Of a stretch of 64,000 bases of DNA, positions 52,991 through 64,000 are shown in pieces. Each line of letters begins with the position of its first letter. The stretch's first letter is position 1. The stretch comes from Chalciporus piperatus (taxonomy: Eukaryota; Basidiomycota; Agaricomycetes; Boletales; Boletaceae), in assembly GCA_038093975.1 (NCBI GenBank), contig JBBPTG010000001.1, positions 124,001 through 188,000 on the forward strand. The letters are read 5' to 3'. Both the position numbers and the translations under genes were made by a program. The notes beneath the pieces were generated by a model. That model made no database searches, was not told the DNA's origin, and saw only the letters and a list, made by a program, of their open reading frames with translations.

Positions 52991-55900
52991 ATGTAAGTCT
53001 CAAAAGATGTCCAGTATCTTCTGATGCGAGACAAGGGGACCTCAAATTCTGTCCTTCTACAGGCATCACCGGCACCATCCCCGCTCACTCCTGCCCTCTG
53101 CGAAAAAATCGGCATCAGCACCCAACTCCCCGAAGCCATCGACCCCGCACGCAAGCGTTAACGACAAACCACTACCACTCCTACCACTCCACGACTCTCT
53201 CAGCACCTCGGACATGGATGCTCATCATCAGTTATTGGTACGCCGTACAAGTTGGATAGATATGGAAAGCTCCGAGGCCGATCATACTGGTGAGCATCCT
53301 TTGTTTTCCATTTCGGACGAGTCTTTTCTGGTATGATACCCGGGTTCCGTTCTTCGAATCATTCAATCATTGGGCCTGGCTGGAATGGAAGGTGATTGTT
53401 ACCTGCTGTCTGTCGCTGTCGGACTTGGTGCGAGCCTAGCTTAATCTCGTTAAGGCGTTTTTGTTTACCACGGCAATTGGTAGGAACCCAGTGTCTCTCT
53501 TAGAGTCTCTACTTCGCTCCCTGCTCTCCTTACTCGCCCTCCAAAGTTTCAGCTGAACTGACTATTCCAAGACCTAGAATTTCTCACCGCGCATCCCTCT
53601 GCCGCATTACCCCCTTCCCCTTATTCACCAAACTCGGCGGCTTTCCGTCCACGTGCACCAACCCCTGCTGGCGCTGGTGGTGGAAATTTACTCTATTCGC
53701 CGGATTACCACCCCAAGAGTTTCAGCTCGATGGTTGCCGATCACTCAGCACCTGAACAATCTTCATCACAGCCCGATACCTCAGTTACATCACTCGTGCA
53801 CTCATTTTCACGTCTTGCTAGATCAGTTTCTGAAACTGAAGCTTCTGAAGCTTCACCTCCACGGTCTTTCGCACGCCCCCCAAAAGTTCCGTCGATAGAT
53901 CCATCGCAGTTCCCGGATCCATACCCTCACCGTTTACCATACAGTCGCACTTCAGACAGGCTATCATCAACTCTTCCATCCCTTTCATCAGCCGGTTCGT
54001 CTTCTGCTTCAACACGCTCCTCGGCATACACAAGCTCGGGAAGTGCTCTGGCAACAAGTGACCACGGACACGTGCACATTGCCTCCGGAGAAGACGAGGA
54101 AATCGGTCTTGCTGTGGGAATAACATCCGATGATGTGACAAGGGTGCTTGCAGGTGAAAACACATCTTCAGCCGGTCGCACACCAATAGACCAAACACGC
54201 TGGTCCGAATACTCTGCCAGCATTCGATCGAGATCCTCGTCCATCGCCCTCAGCAACGCTCCTCCCCTGCACGAGAGTGGCGCACCACGACTTCGGGAAA
54301 ATCCAAGCTTTGATATGGCCTGGCAGCCCGTCGATGAAAGAGATGAGGCTGGCTTGACGAGCGGGGATGAAACAGATGACTTTGGCGATGATGACGATGG
54401 GCACGAGAGCAAAGACGAGGAGCGCACCTCTGCAATGGTCATAGCAGAGGAAGGGCGAGGTCTGATTGTCAGAGGGGATGGGATCCCGGTGGTAAAACTT
54501 AAAATTGAACCAGGTACGTCAGGTTACATTATTAGCAGCCTTATCTTTCCCAACGCGAGCGATGCATCACAGACACTACTCACCTCCTCCTTGGGTCTTC
54601 TACCACACCCAACTCAATCCCCGCTTTTCTCACGACTACCCTGCCTCAAATTTGTCACTCTTTACTGGCCCTGGACATTTCTGCCAACTTTCTCGTGGCG
54701 TTACCTCCTGCCCTTGCTTCTTGCGAGAATCTTGAGGAGCTAAATGTGGCATCCAACCCACTGCGCGTGTTGCCAGTTTTTCTATCACACCTTGTTGCCC
54801 TCCGAGTACTCATCGCAGACGCTACCGGAATTAACACGTTACCAGATTCACTCTGTGCACTTGATCGCCTCCATACCCTCAGCATTCGGAGAAACAAGAT
54901 GCACACCCTTCCTAGCTGGCTCTGCCTCTTGCCATTACTGCAAGAGTTGTATCTCGACGGCAATCCATTCCAGGGGCCATGGCAAGCATTGGTTGAACCG
55001 CTACTTGCCAAAGTGCCCACGACGCCCCTTTATCCACCTTCAACGCCTTTGACGACCTTGCCTTCTACTCCTCTAACTAATTCATATGCTGGGACCGAAA
55101 CCGATACGGATTCGGAGCCTCGCAGTGCTGACTACGAGGGAGGATTCTCCCTATCGCCGGAAGATGACACCATTACCCCTGCCCGGCCACCCTTCCTTGA
55201 GCGTTCCGCCACCTCGCCCGCCGTGATGCCTACCGCGGTCGCAGAGCGTGGCCTTGTGCGAACCAAAACCGCCCCAAACCGTTCTTACCAACAAAGGTCA
55301 CGTCCTCGTACAGGAACTACCTTTGATCGCGCTCGGACTTCAAAACGCCCGGATGAATCTGGATATGGAACGGATCACGAGCTTCGGAAAATGAAGAGCG
55401 CAGGAGAACTCCGTACAAGTCTCGAGCGACCTCGCGGCTTTGGAGAGGAATCCCCGATCTCCACACCTCCGATACCACCCTATTCTGCCTCGGCTTCTAG
55501 TTCTAACCTGCTCCATGTTGCAGGAGAATCACCCGACTCAGATCGATTCATCGTACCAAAGCGTTACGCCAGCCTGGGTGTCGGTGCCTTCACACCCACT
55601 CGCACTTCTTCGCGTCCTGTTCACTCCAAAAGCCTGTTCGATGTTACTTGGGAGGGTGGAGAAACAAGCGCTGCAGAGTCGGCACGGTCTTCCATGGTTT
55701 CTCCCCCAACTTCCCCACCTCGTTCAGCTTATCCCCAGGAAGCTCAGGACAGTCCCAGTCCATCAGACCGACAGTCTACCTCTCGAGGACGCTGGGGATT
55801 CCTAAAGAAGATGTCGATGGGGAAGATGAGAACTGATTCCCCCGCACCATCAAGGCCAAGTACAGCTTACAATCGTGTTTCCGGCCTTCACTCCGCCTCA

Positions 55901-58176
55901 AGCCCTCCCGTACCACCAACCAATACCTTGCCTCAGATTGATGTCCGGTTCTCGATGACCGGAACACTGGGGGGCATCACAAATTTGGGTCCACGTTTGT
56001 CCTTGCCCCCACCCTTGAATGAAGAAGATGACGCGGCCACAGCAAACACACTCGCGCCTGGGTCAATCAACGCGGGCAAACTCGTCGCCCCAGCGTTGTC
56101 TCCGCGTGCTTCCAAGCGCAGGAGCTTCTTGCCCGTAGACGGCAGCGCAATGAATTCAATCATTCTCTCCCCGACCCAACCCGTTGAAGCATCTGCTGCA
56201 GATAATGCCAGTGGAACGGATGAGCCGAGAGCAAGTCTTCTACCCACGCTGCCCGTCGAGGTCGATGATTCTGCTGCACGCAGGGAAGAAGAAAGGGCTC
56301 GAGAAGCATATAGTAGGGCCTTGCGCTCTGTAATGGCGTATCTGAAAGACATGAACGATCTGGGCCAATCTCAGAGCAATACGCTCTCGATGTACGGAGC
56401 CTCTCCTGATGAGTCGTCTGGGGCTTTCCGTTCTCGAAGGCCGACTATCGTGGAAAGAACCCACTCTGAAAGCACGATGTCTCGGGCAGCCTCAATTTCT
56501 GGTCAGCTCCGGTCACCGGAAGCCATGGCAGGATTGAGGAGCGGGACCAATTCGCAGACTGTCAGTGTTGCAACTACTGATAGTACAGGCTCATCCGACG
56601 AACGGAAGTACAAAGACGATAAGGGGAAACGTGCGCTTATCATCCGGGAGATCGTAGAGTATGTTCTTGATTGATGCTACTGGCGGGCGAAGCTAACACA
56701 CGAAACAGGACTGAAAGGACTTACGTCAAGGGTTTGCAAGAACTTGTTGACATATATATCAAGCCCAGTGCCGCCACAGTCAATCTCATCAGTAACGTTG
56801 GCTCCGGTAAAGAAAGTGTCATTCCTGTGGCAGAGAGGAAAATCGTCTTCAGCGGCGTCGAAGCCTTGTTTTCTTTCCACAAAGAAAGCTTCCTTCCGGT
56901 TCTCGAGTTAGCTGCAGCTCCATTGATGAAGAAGGCGCCTGCAGGAGAAGAGCTAGACGTCGATGGACAACTCAGCATTGAAGTGGCCAAAGGGGTCGCA
57001 GGTATCTTTTTGAAACATACCGCATTCATGAGGATGTATTCCTCTTATATCAAGTATGCATACATCCATCGTCACATTTTGGTTTGCTGATTTCCTTCAC
57101 CCAGCAACTTCGATAACTCCGTACAGAGGATCAAGAACTGGACGAGCGACAACGCCAACTCAGGACCCACAATGTCCCCAACCAGCCACTCGCGCACAGC
57201 AATGTCCCTTCCCGGTGCTGCGAACGATTCGATGCCCATCCTCACGTCTGGTCAGAAGAAGCGTATCAAAGCATTCGTTAAGCGGTGCCGGATAAATCCT
57301 CGTCATTCCCAGCTCAATATGGAGGGTTATTTACTTTTGCCTGTTCAAAGAATACCCCGCTATCGATTGCTCGTGAGTAGCAAATGCTACGAATCCCGGT
57401 CAGAGCTAAATAATTTCTGTGTAGCTTGAGGAGTTGATTCGAAGCACGCCGCCCACATACTCGTACATGGACGATGCACTAGATAGGGCATTGGCTGAGA
57501 TCTCGTCACTCGCTAACAACATGAACGAAGGAAAGCGGGAGGCCGAATCACGACGGAAGCTTGTCCACTGGCAAACTAGAATTCGCGGGAAGTTCCCTAG
57601 TCCCCTAGTTCAACCGCACAGGTCAGTACCTTTCAGGAGTGCTGCTTCGCCTCTGACAGTTGTTCGTAGGCGCCTCATCATGGATGGACCATTGATGTTG
57701 ACCCGCGTCGTCCGCAAGACTGTTGTATCGTTCGAAACGGTTAATGCCCAGGGTGATGTTTCTGCAGTACAGGTCGACTGTTTGGCCCCAGAGTTGACCC
57801 CTCGACCCCTAATCGGCATCCTGTGCAATGACCTCTTGGTTCTTTCCCGTGATCCGAGCGAGGGACAGGATCCCATGTCTGTTGTGGATCTCTGGGCAGT
57901 CCTTCGAATGCAAACCCTGCCACAGCCAGCCAGCATTGTGCACGGCAACGGTAAGCTCCGTCCATGCTCGATAGCGGATATTATGGCTAATCTAGGGTCA
58001 ACACAGCACTGCGGATTGTTGACAACAAAGCTATCCTTTACTTTGATGCGCCGTCGCCATCGGAGGCCCTGAATTGGTTTAGAGGTATGTAATTGGATGC
58101 CCAGCTGAATTTATGGCATAACTGACGACGGCATCCAGCCATTAACCTTCATATTCCTTCATCCAAGGCGCCATAG
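52991..58176 (+). CDS. LRR-containing Rho guanine nucleotide exchange factor (LRR-DH-PH)
   Basis: The long N-terminus is Ser/Pro-rich. The start seems to be split: AT at 52991-52992, an intron starting GTAAGT at 52993, and G as first base of the next exon at 53063, giving MHHRHHPRSLLPSAKKSASA. A leucine-rich repeat block follows after 54500: LLALDISANFLVALPPALAS, ELNVASNPLRVLPVFLSHL and HTLPSWLCLLPLLQELYLDG. A disordered region of about 450 residues contains TSKRPDESGYGTDHELRKMK. The DH domain (about 56600-57560) starts at KRALIIREIVE / TERTYVKGLQELVDIYIKPS, with FSGVEALFSFHKESFLPVLE, NFDNSVQRIKNW and MEGYLLLPVQRIPRYRLLLE. The PH-like part has RLIMDGPLMLTRVVRKTVVS and IGILCNDLLVLSRD, and the last exon gives PSPSEALNWFRAINLHIPSS, TAG at 58174-58176. 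It should activate a Rho/Cdc42-type GTPase in polarity. The exact target is not known. Confidence 0.87.
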
Positions 58177-58622
58177 ACCATGAACATTCTCACATTCAAT
58201 ACTTCTTTTGAGCGCATTTCTGATTGCATCGGTCCTTCCGGTGAGCCCGTTGCAAGGGCGCAGGTTGGCTTCGTATATATACACTCATTAAGTTCACTTA
58301 CATGTTGCATCTTCTCGCCTGTCATCTCTTCACTGTATCAACCACATCGCGCTCTTTCCATTCTCGTTTCTCTCCATACGAAACAGGTAAAGTAGGTTAG
58401 TACCAGTTTAAAGACAAATTCAAGTATCCCATGCAATCCCATGCATCAATTCGAACTGATGGGCAGGCACATTGAGAGCACATCTGGCCACTGTGCCAAG
58501 GAACAAGGAGAGCAATCGATTACAGCTAGATAGAGGGTATAACACAAGCATGTGCAATATTTGCAATAGTAAGGCACCAACAAAACCCATGACCGGCGTG
58601 CAACAGTCTCCGATGAGTCGTA
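58177..58622. other. Convergent intergenic region
   Basis: About 445 bases between the RhoGEF stop and the permease stop. The permease frame can be read on to 58420 if its last intron is ignored, but the product lacks the family ending. Confidence 0.4.
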
Positions 58623-60797
58623 TCACATCTTCCAAGTGAGGTTCGTCAGAATTGGGTGTACGAAAGCAGGTTAGCAACGTGATACTCACCAGCCAAGCCC
58701 AGAAAGCCTCGAAAGCATTACGGGGTATAGGTTCTGGGGTCTCATCGGCCTCGATCTGGGCGATGTCGCTCACGAAATCCATATCCTCTGCCTTTACGGG
58801 TGGGGAGCGATAGAAGAACAATCCAATCAGGTATAGGATGGGGAATAAGACCAATGGAAGGTAGCTGGTGACGAAGGTTGCCACATCCCAGTTGCCTTTG
58901 AGGAAGACGCTCCAGCCATTGAACTAGAACGCGGAATGAGCACAACACTCCAAAGAGAAGCAAAGGTCGAGACATACTATACAGATGACGAGGGTTGCGG
59001 TGGCCCCGTAATAAGCAGCGAATGGCTGGAGGCGGGTGTGGTAGGGTAGCGATTTGCGACTGATGCCTTGTACCTTGAGACCTTTGTAGAAACGAAGGTA
59101 GGTTATACAGATGCCAAACCAGGTCATGAGACCAGCAACTGATGTCATGTTGGCGAACCAGTTGAACACGGTGCCTGCAGTGGTAGACGCAGCCATGAAG
59201 GCGAGCAGTGTGAAAAAAGCACAGAAAATAACAGCGACATAGGGCAAGCCCGACTTGGAGGTCTTCGAAAAGATCCTTGGCGCGTTGCGGGAGACAGCCA
59301 GACCATCTGTTCGTTCACGAAAAAAAAATCACTATACAAAAGACAAGTAGTGGGGAAGCAGGACATACACAAAGCACGAGAGGACGTATACAAATCACTG
59401 GAGGCGGCGGACCATGCCGAGGTTATCAAACACGCGTTAATAAGCTATCTAAAAGTGAGAACTCCAGCAGTGTTGTATTATTTATGACTCACCGAAGGGA
59501 GAGACTTGATGCCAGCAGTTTCAATGGCAATGACGAAAGGTGAGGCAGCAGCCGAGCTCCCGAGTTTCAACTGTGCGTTGTTGGATGGAACCAGAAGGCC
59601 GATGACAAAGGTTCCGAGGATATAGAACAAGAGGACACGAATGTAAACTCGGCGAATTGCTCTAGGGATATTGCGACGCGGGTTCTTTGTCTCTCCAGCT
59701 GCAATCTGCGAAGATGAGTGTAGTGTAATTTGGAAATCAAACAAGCCAACTTACTGCAACAATCTCAGTACCAATAAAGGAGAAAGCGGCATTGTCAAGG
59801 ACAGACCACCAGCCGAGGAATCGGCCCTTTGCACCACCGATACCCCCGTATTGGACCCATGCCCCCGGGTTACGCCAGTACCGGAAACCGATACGATCGT
59901 GGTCAGGACCTCCTCCGAGGTCAAGAACGATACCCAATATAATAAGGCCGCTGATAGTCAGGACCTTGATAGAACTGACGTGGGTATTGACGATGATGAT
60001 CAGCGGAATCGGATGAATATATCTCGAGCGCTTACGCGAAGATAAACTCAGCCTCCCCATATGCACCAGCTCCCAGCATGTTGATCACTACGACGATGAC
60101 GATGCACATCATGACGAATACTGCATCGTTGACTTTGGGGTGCCAGTAATTTATCAACAGAGCAGCAGCAGATAACTCGGCTATAGAAAAATGTTGCGAA
60201 TGAGATCCAATATGGCATAAACGGCACTAAGCATTCACCAGGAGCTAAGAGCCCGTCAATCGGGGAAATAAACAAATGGAAAAGATAGTGGCGCACCGAT
60301 AATTGTCCAGTTATACCAGTAGTTCCAGCCCATTGAGAAAGAGAATGCGGGATTCACGAAGCGTTCAGCAAGTTTGATGTGACCACCTGGGATTGGGAGA
60401 AATGCGACCATTTCACCCAGCGATACCTTATCCCAGACGGTTAAGTCAGAGTGGATGGAGGAGATGAGAAGGCTTACCATGACTGCCAGCACGATTGAAC
60501 CCATAACGATGAAACCGAGTAGGAGACCAGCTGGACCACCACTTCTCAAGGAGTTAGCAGTTCCGACGAAAAGACCGGTACCGATGACGCCTCCGATACT
60601 GAGTAAGAAGTTAGCAAGCGAAGAAAGAAAGGGGAGGGGGAGTGAGGAGATACCTGATCATGGCAACATGCCGGTTCTTCAACTGCCTCTTGAGTTTGCC
60701 ATGCTCAGGAGCAAAGGTGGTAGTCTCAGCGTCATGGACGGAGCTGTCGGAAGTGTTCTTGTAGGTAATATTCACGTCGTTCTTCTCGGACGCCATG
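58623..60797 (-). CDS. Amino-acid permease, APC/YAT family
   Basis: The ATG at 60797 starts MASEKNDVNITYKNTSDSSV and the pre-TM1 motif LKRQLKNRHVAMIR. After an intron follow SIGGVIGTGLFVGTA-like sequence and GPAGLLLGFIVMGSIVLAVM. Further conserved stretches: GEMVAFLPIPGGHIKLAERF, PAFSFSMGWNYWYNWTI, NMLGAGAYGEAEF, VKVLTISGLIILGIVLDLGG, LDNAAFSFIGTEIVA and GETKNPRRNIPRAIRRVYIR. The C-terminal half has FNWFANMTSVAGLMTWFGIC and YHTRLQPFAAYYGATATLVI. The last intron I place at about 58629-58690, giving the usual ending FEAFWAWLM and a TGA at 58623-58625; ignoring it reads to a stop at 58420. About 12 membrane spans. Expected role is proton-coupled uptake of amino acids at the plasma membrane. At least nine exons; exact borders approximate. 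Confidence 0.9.
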
Positions 60798-61658
60798 TCC
60801 TTGGCCAGTCCACTAGTAGAAGTGGGGAGGAAAGAGTGAGAGATGGGAAGAGGGACAAGTCCACATTTCCAGGGATATAAGTAGGAGAACCCATGTGGCC
60901 GAGTTTCTTGGAGTACCACATATACGGCAAGGTGACCTGCCCTGGACAGTGCCCTATACAGGACCCAGGTACACCGTTGGGGCGCGGTCAGAAGATAGGG
61001 CCGGGTATCACCAAAGTTGATTATCTGTCGGTAAGAACCTGTAAGAACAGGTCAAACACGATATCTGTATCCGGCCTGTTCCAGCTGTCAGCCATCGACC
61101 AGATCAGAATCTGAACGCACAGCTCCCTACTGCTCCCATTGAACGCACAGCAGTGGAGCAAACACTAGAAAACGACCCCACGTAAGTTACGATTCGGGCT
61201 GGGCCTTGCCTGAATCCTCGCAAGCCCCGCCGCTCAGTTTGGATCAAAGTAATGGAGCATGCCTAGACTGAGCTCAACGTGATCCGTTCCGACAGGTGGG
61301 TCAGTCTAGCCAAGTTTGAATTTGGTCAGAGGGTCGTATCTCAACGAGGTGCAGTTTCGCGTGATCAAAGACGTCCACTTGGACACTGAAGTGACAGGGT
61401 CGGACACGCTTTTCGCCGGCTTATCTGACTTTATCTTGACAGTCCTTTTGACAGCACCCGTCCCAAAGCGCTTGGAAACAGCGTCGCCGGTGACGATCGG
61501 TAACCGCAAAAACCGGTCACGCGAGTCTTCACAGGCATTGACGATCGACTGAGATCGATCAAATTCAATTAACGGGCTTCTCCGAAGTTAAACGTCGAGA
61601 CAGAGTATACAAACGAGCGCGTGCGCCAAAGCGAAAAGAAAAACAGAGGCCCCCTTCT
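60798..61658. other. Intergenic region
   Basis: About 860 bases between two leftward genes. The plus-strand frame at 61316-61552 is open by chance and has no recognisable domain. The part just upstream of 60797 is the permease promoter; the part near 61659 is the 3' end of the kinase-like gene. Confidence 0.45.
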
Positions 61659-63872
61659 TCAACGGAAGTGACCCCAAGGCATCAACGAACCGACGAGCAT
61701 AGAAAGCGTTTTGAACGAAGGCAGCGTGAAGTCGACAGACTCTGGTTGCGACGCAGGGACATTTACTCGCTTGGGAATCATGGAGTGTATGAGGGGACGT
61801 TTTCGCCGACGAAGTGACGGATCAAAGGGTGGAAGGGTTATCACAGGGGTGCGCTCATGACGGCGCTGGTCGCGGAAACGAAGTTTCTTGCGAGGCCGGC
61901 GAAGGTCTGAATCTGGCTCGTCTTCCTGATCGTCAGCATCCCTTCGCCTCTTTAAGATGCTTCTTGGCGCCCGCGCAACCTGGGCAATAGCCTCTCGACT
62001 CGACTCTTCTATCCACCTATACTCCTCTGGTTTTAAAGATCTCGGTCTCGTTGGTGGAGCTTCCGGAGGCGGAGGCGTGCTGGCAGTCTCTGGATTGTTG
62101 GCACGTGCTGAGGCGTACGCGTTCTTGGCATGCCTGTAGCGAAGGTGATCTCGTCGCATGGTACGACTGTCGATGTATTGCCGACTAGGAGGAACCAGCT
62201 CCTCGTCATCCCAGTGGGACGGGCTATCGGAGAAAACAGCGTGTCTTGAATGGCGACGCCTTCTATGACGGTGTACCGAGGGATTTGGGCGGGATGGGAC
62301 GTCGTCCTCGACCCTGATACGAGAGCTGCTTGGAGTAGGAGCTGTGGACCCGTCACTGCCGTCTTCCAAATATTCGTCGTATGCTCGAAAATCGGCGGAA
62401 CTCCATGCAGATTGTCTGACCAAGGAAGGGGATGAAGAGTGTGCGGTGGGGTGACCCGCAGGTCTGCGCAATGGAAGCGACTCGTCCGAGCCCATCACTA
62501 CGAGCGTCCGGATGAACTTTTGTACCTCGACTGCGACCTGTTCAGGAGTCTGACCAGGAACAACGACGCGCGCAGGCTTATCGTCTGCGGCAGTCATCCA
62601 ATCCTCCTGAAAATCTTGAACGTTCACTGGAGGGTCCAGCTCATATTCTTCCGGGTCTTCCTCGTACTGAGAAACCGGACCCACACGTTCTCCTTTGGCA
62701 CGGCGTCTCCACAGTTCGCGGACCTTGGTGTTCTTGCGGACACGTCGAATGTAGTCGTTGATTTTGGCCCCCTCCTTCTCTCGTGCGCCCTGGTAATCAA
62801 GCTTATACTTGACCTTGCGCATTTCCAATCTGAACTCTTCAGGTTCCGCCCTCTCGATACCGACGGATTCGTGGTCCGTGAGGGCCCGACTCATGCCAAA
62901 GTCGATGATCATGACATTGCCATCAGCACCGATGAGCATGTGTCGCAATTCGGGATCCCCGTGAAGGACGCCTTGGGCATGAATCTTCTCGAATGCGGCA
63001 ATGACCCTCTCCTTGAGAATGTCGGGCATGGTCGGAGAGGATTCTATCCAGAACGAGGAGTGCGGCATCTCCATGGTAATGCTAACGATTTCGGGCATGA
63101 CATGGACGCCGATGATGTGGGGAACGACGTCGCCTTGAAGGGGCCTGAGGTATTGTTCTGACGTATATAGAGCGAGCTAGAGGGAAGACGTCATGGGTTG
63201 ATGATTCGCCTAGAGAGGTAAAAGTACACACCTCTGAATAAAAACCGAACCATTCGGTTTGATCGCCCATTCTCCACCTGCGCCACATGTCAACAATCCC
63301 ATCACGAACGACGAGTACGCATTTGGGACTCACTTTCTGCATATATACTTGATTTCTTCATCGGCGATATGCCCGCTATCGATGGAAGCGGAGCACTGAG
63401 CGCCACCTAGGAGTTGACATGAGCATCATGGGTGAGTACGTCAAGCGGAACGCCAGTACTCACTCTTTAGGGACAGGATCTCCTGTGCGTCTTCAATTGG
63501 AAGGCCATGCGTCCAGGCCCAGTGGCCATGTGGTTCATAGAGAGGCTGATAAAGCGGACTTTCTGGTAGAGTGCGCCATGAGTCGGCACTCGAGGCTGGG
63601 CTGTCTGGCTCCTCGGGCTCTTCCTCCACCGTCCAGTGAATCATCTCACGACACCGTGCGGCGTCCCCAGGACGAGGTTGTGCGTGGGGTGGCGGCATGT
63701 CGATGGATGGCCGGTATGGCGCAGTGAGGACTTGGAAGAATACGGAGGCTTGGTCGAGACATGAGGGGATATTGAAGTCATATGGCAGACAGGTGTCAGC
63801 TGTGTCATGTGGTGGTTGGACCGGCTGGACGCTGGTGCTGGGCCCAGGATCTGGGATGAGGTGTGAGGACAT
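61659..63872 (-). CDS. Fungal kinase-like protein with HGDPE loop
   Basis: The ATG at 63872 starts MSSHLIPDPGPSTSVQPVQP. An N-terminal disordered exon (63441-63872) is followed by short exons encoding GHIADEEIKYICRKWRMGDQ then TEWFGFYSE. The next exon continues YTSEQYLRPLQGDVVPHIIG then MPEIVSITMEMPHSSFW. The kinase-like core has FEKIHAQGVLHGDPELRHML, in which HGD replaces the usual HRD and the catalytic-loop Asn is not seen, and VMIIDFGMSRALTD with a DFG motif. A long Arg/Ser-rich tail follows (HRHRRRRHSRHAVFSDS, RPRKKLRFRDQRRHER), ending in FTLPSFKTLSMLVGSLMPWG with the stop at 61659. Basidiomycetes carry many relatives of this group; substrate and activity are not known. Exon borders at 63100-63440 are inferred from frames and GT-AG signals. 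Confidence 0.75.
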
Positions 63873-64000
63873 GATCGATGGGGACGTGATGGGAGTGAAA
63901 GCTGGGTGAGACTGGGAGATATAGGACCATAGTGGACCTTGTATTGTCGACCTTATACTGGAATCATGCCAAAGCGTTGCCTCCCATCATGCGACCGTAC
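63873..64000. other. Upstream region of the kinase-like gene, to window edge
   Basis: The last 128 bases contain nothing recognisable; this should be the promoter of the kinase-like gene. Confidence 0.4.

Noticed and set aside
58420..58622. C-terminal extension of the amino-acid permease
   Set aside because: Reading through gives 68 extra residues without family resemblance; a GT-AG intron ending at 58629 gives the usual WAWLM ending.
61316..61552. Open frame of 78 codons between permease and kinase-like gene
   Set aside because: No recognisable domain, no splice signals and no homologue that I recall.
1..64000. tRNA genes, rRNA, transposons, CRISPR arrays, viral insertions
   Set aside because: Looked for B-box-like GGTTCGAATCC, terminal repeats, reverse transcriptase or transposase motifs and regular spacer arrays by eye on both strands; none was convincing.

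Overview
The window looks like nuclear DNA of a filamentous basidiomycete. Nearly every gene is split by many GT-AG introns of about 45-80 nt, some exons are only 9-16 nt long, and the families are typical of Agaricomycetes: a two-domain oxysterol-binding protein, a Cdc11 septin, an LRR-RhoGEF, a GH16 glucanase with a Ser/Thr linker, and a fungal kinase-like protein with an HGDPE loop. A Rhizoctonia/Ceratobasidium-type Cantharellales genome is my best guess, but that is inference. I saw no rRNA, tRNA, CRISPR array, transposase or long terminal repeat. Protein-coding genes are dense and alternate in strand.

Layout, left to right. 0-9 kb: the 5' end of a secreted GH16 beta-glucanase (cut by the left edge), then the divergent autophagy/vacuole pair VAC8 (-) and ATG16 (+), a three-RRM RNA-binding protein of the TIA-1/PUB1 type (-) and prohibitin PHB1 (-). 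9-24 kb: an asparagine-synthetase-domain protein (-), 6-phosphogluconate dehydrogenase (-), an Osh3-like oxysterol-binding protein (+), an ACO2-type mitochondrial aconitase (+) and the mitochondrial mismatch-repair protein MSH1 (-). 24-36 kb: septin CDC11 (+), an MIT-domain protein (+), a short protein related to the C-terminus of IES1 (-), a mucin-like single-pass membrane protein (+) and an alpha/beta hydrolase with an apparent frameshift (-). 37-46 kb: an AAAP amino-acid transporter (+), a PlsC-type acyltransferase (+), TIM8 (-), INO80-complex subunit IES1 (+) and an unrecognised low-complexity protein (-). 45-52 kb: a damaged short-chain dehydrogenase (-), a TTC1-type TPR protein (+), inner-membrane protease IMP1 (-), an MYND/Mss51-like protein (+) and Elongator subunit ELP4 (+). 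52-64 kb: an LRR-DH-PH Rho exchange factor (+), an APC-family amino-acid permease (-) and a kinase-like protein (-).

There is no gene cluster or operon. Recurring themes are mitochondrial biogenesis and metabolism (PHB1, ACO2, MSH1, TIM8, IMP1, Mss51-like) and cell polarity, membrane and autophagy (VAC8, ATG16, CDC11, RhoGEF, Osh3). The observations most worth following are: (a) a gene at 30.0-30.8 kb that shares its C-terminal module and two intron positions with IES1 at 41.6-43.4 kb; (b) a 22-bp perfect tandem duplication that breaks the reading frame of the alpha/beta hydrolase; (c) a short-chain dehydrogenase with one apparent frameshifting deletion and a 19-nt GT...AG segment that either is a micro-intron or is a second lesion; (d) microexons of 9, 10, 11, 12 and 16 nt; and (e) a start codon that seems to be split by an intron. 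All gene models were made by eye from exon frames, splice consensus and remembered family motifs; no alignment was run.
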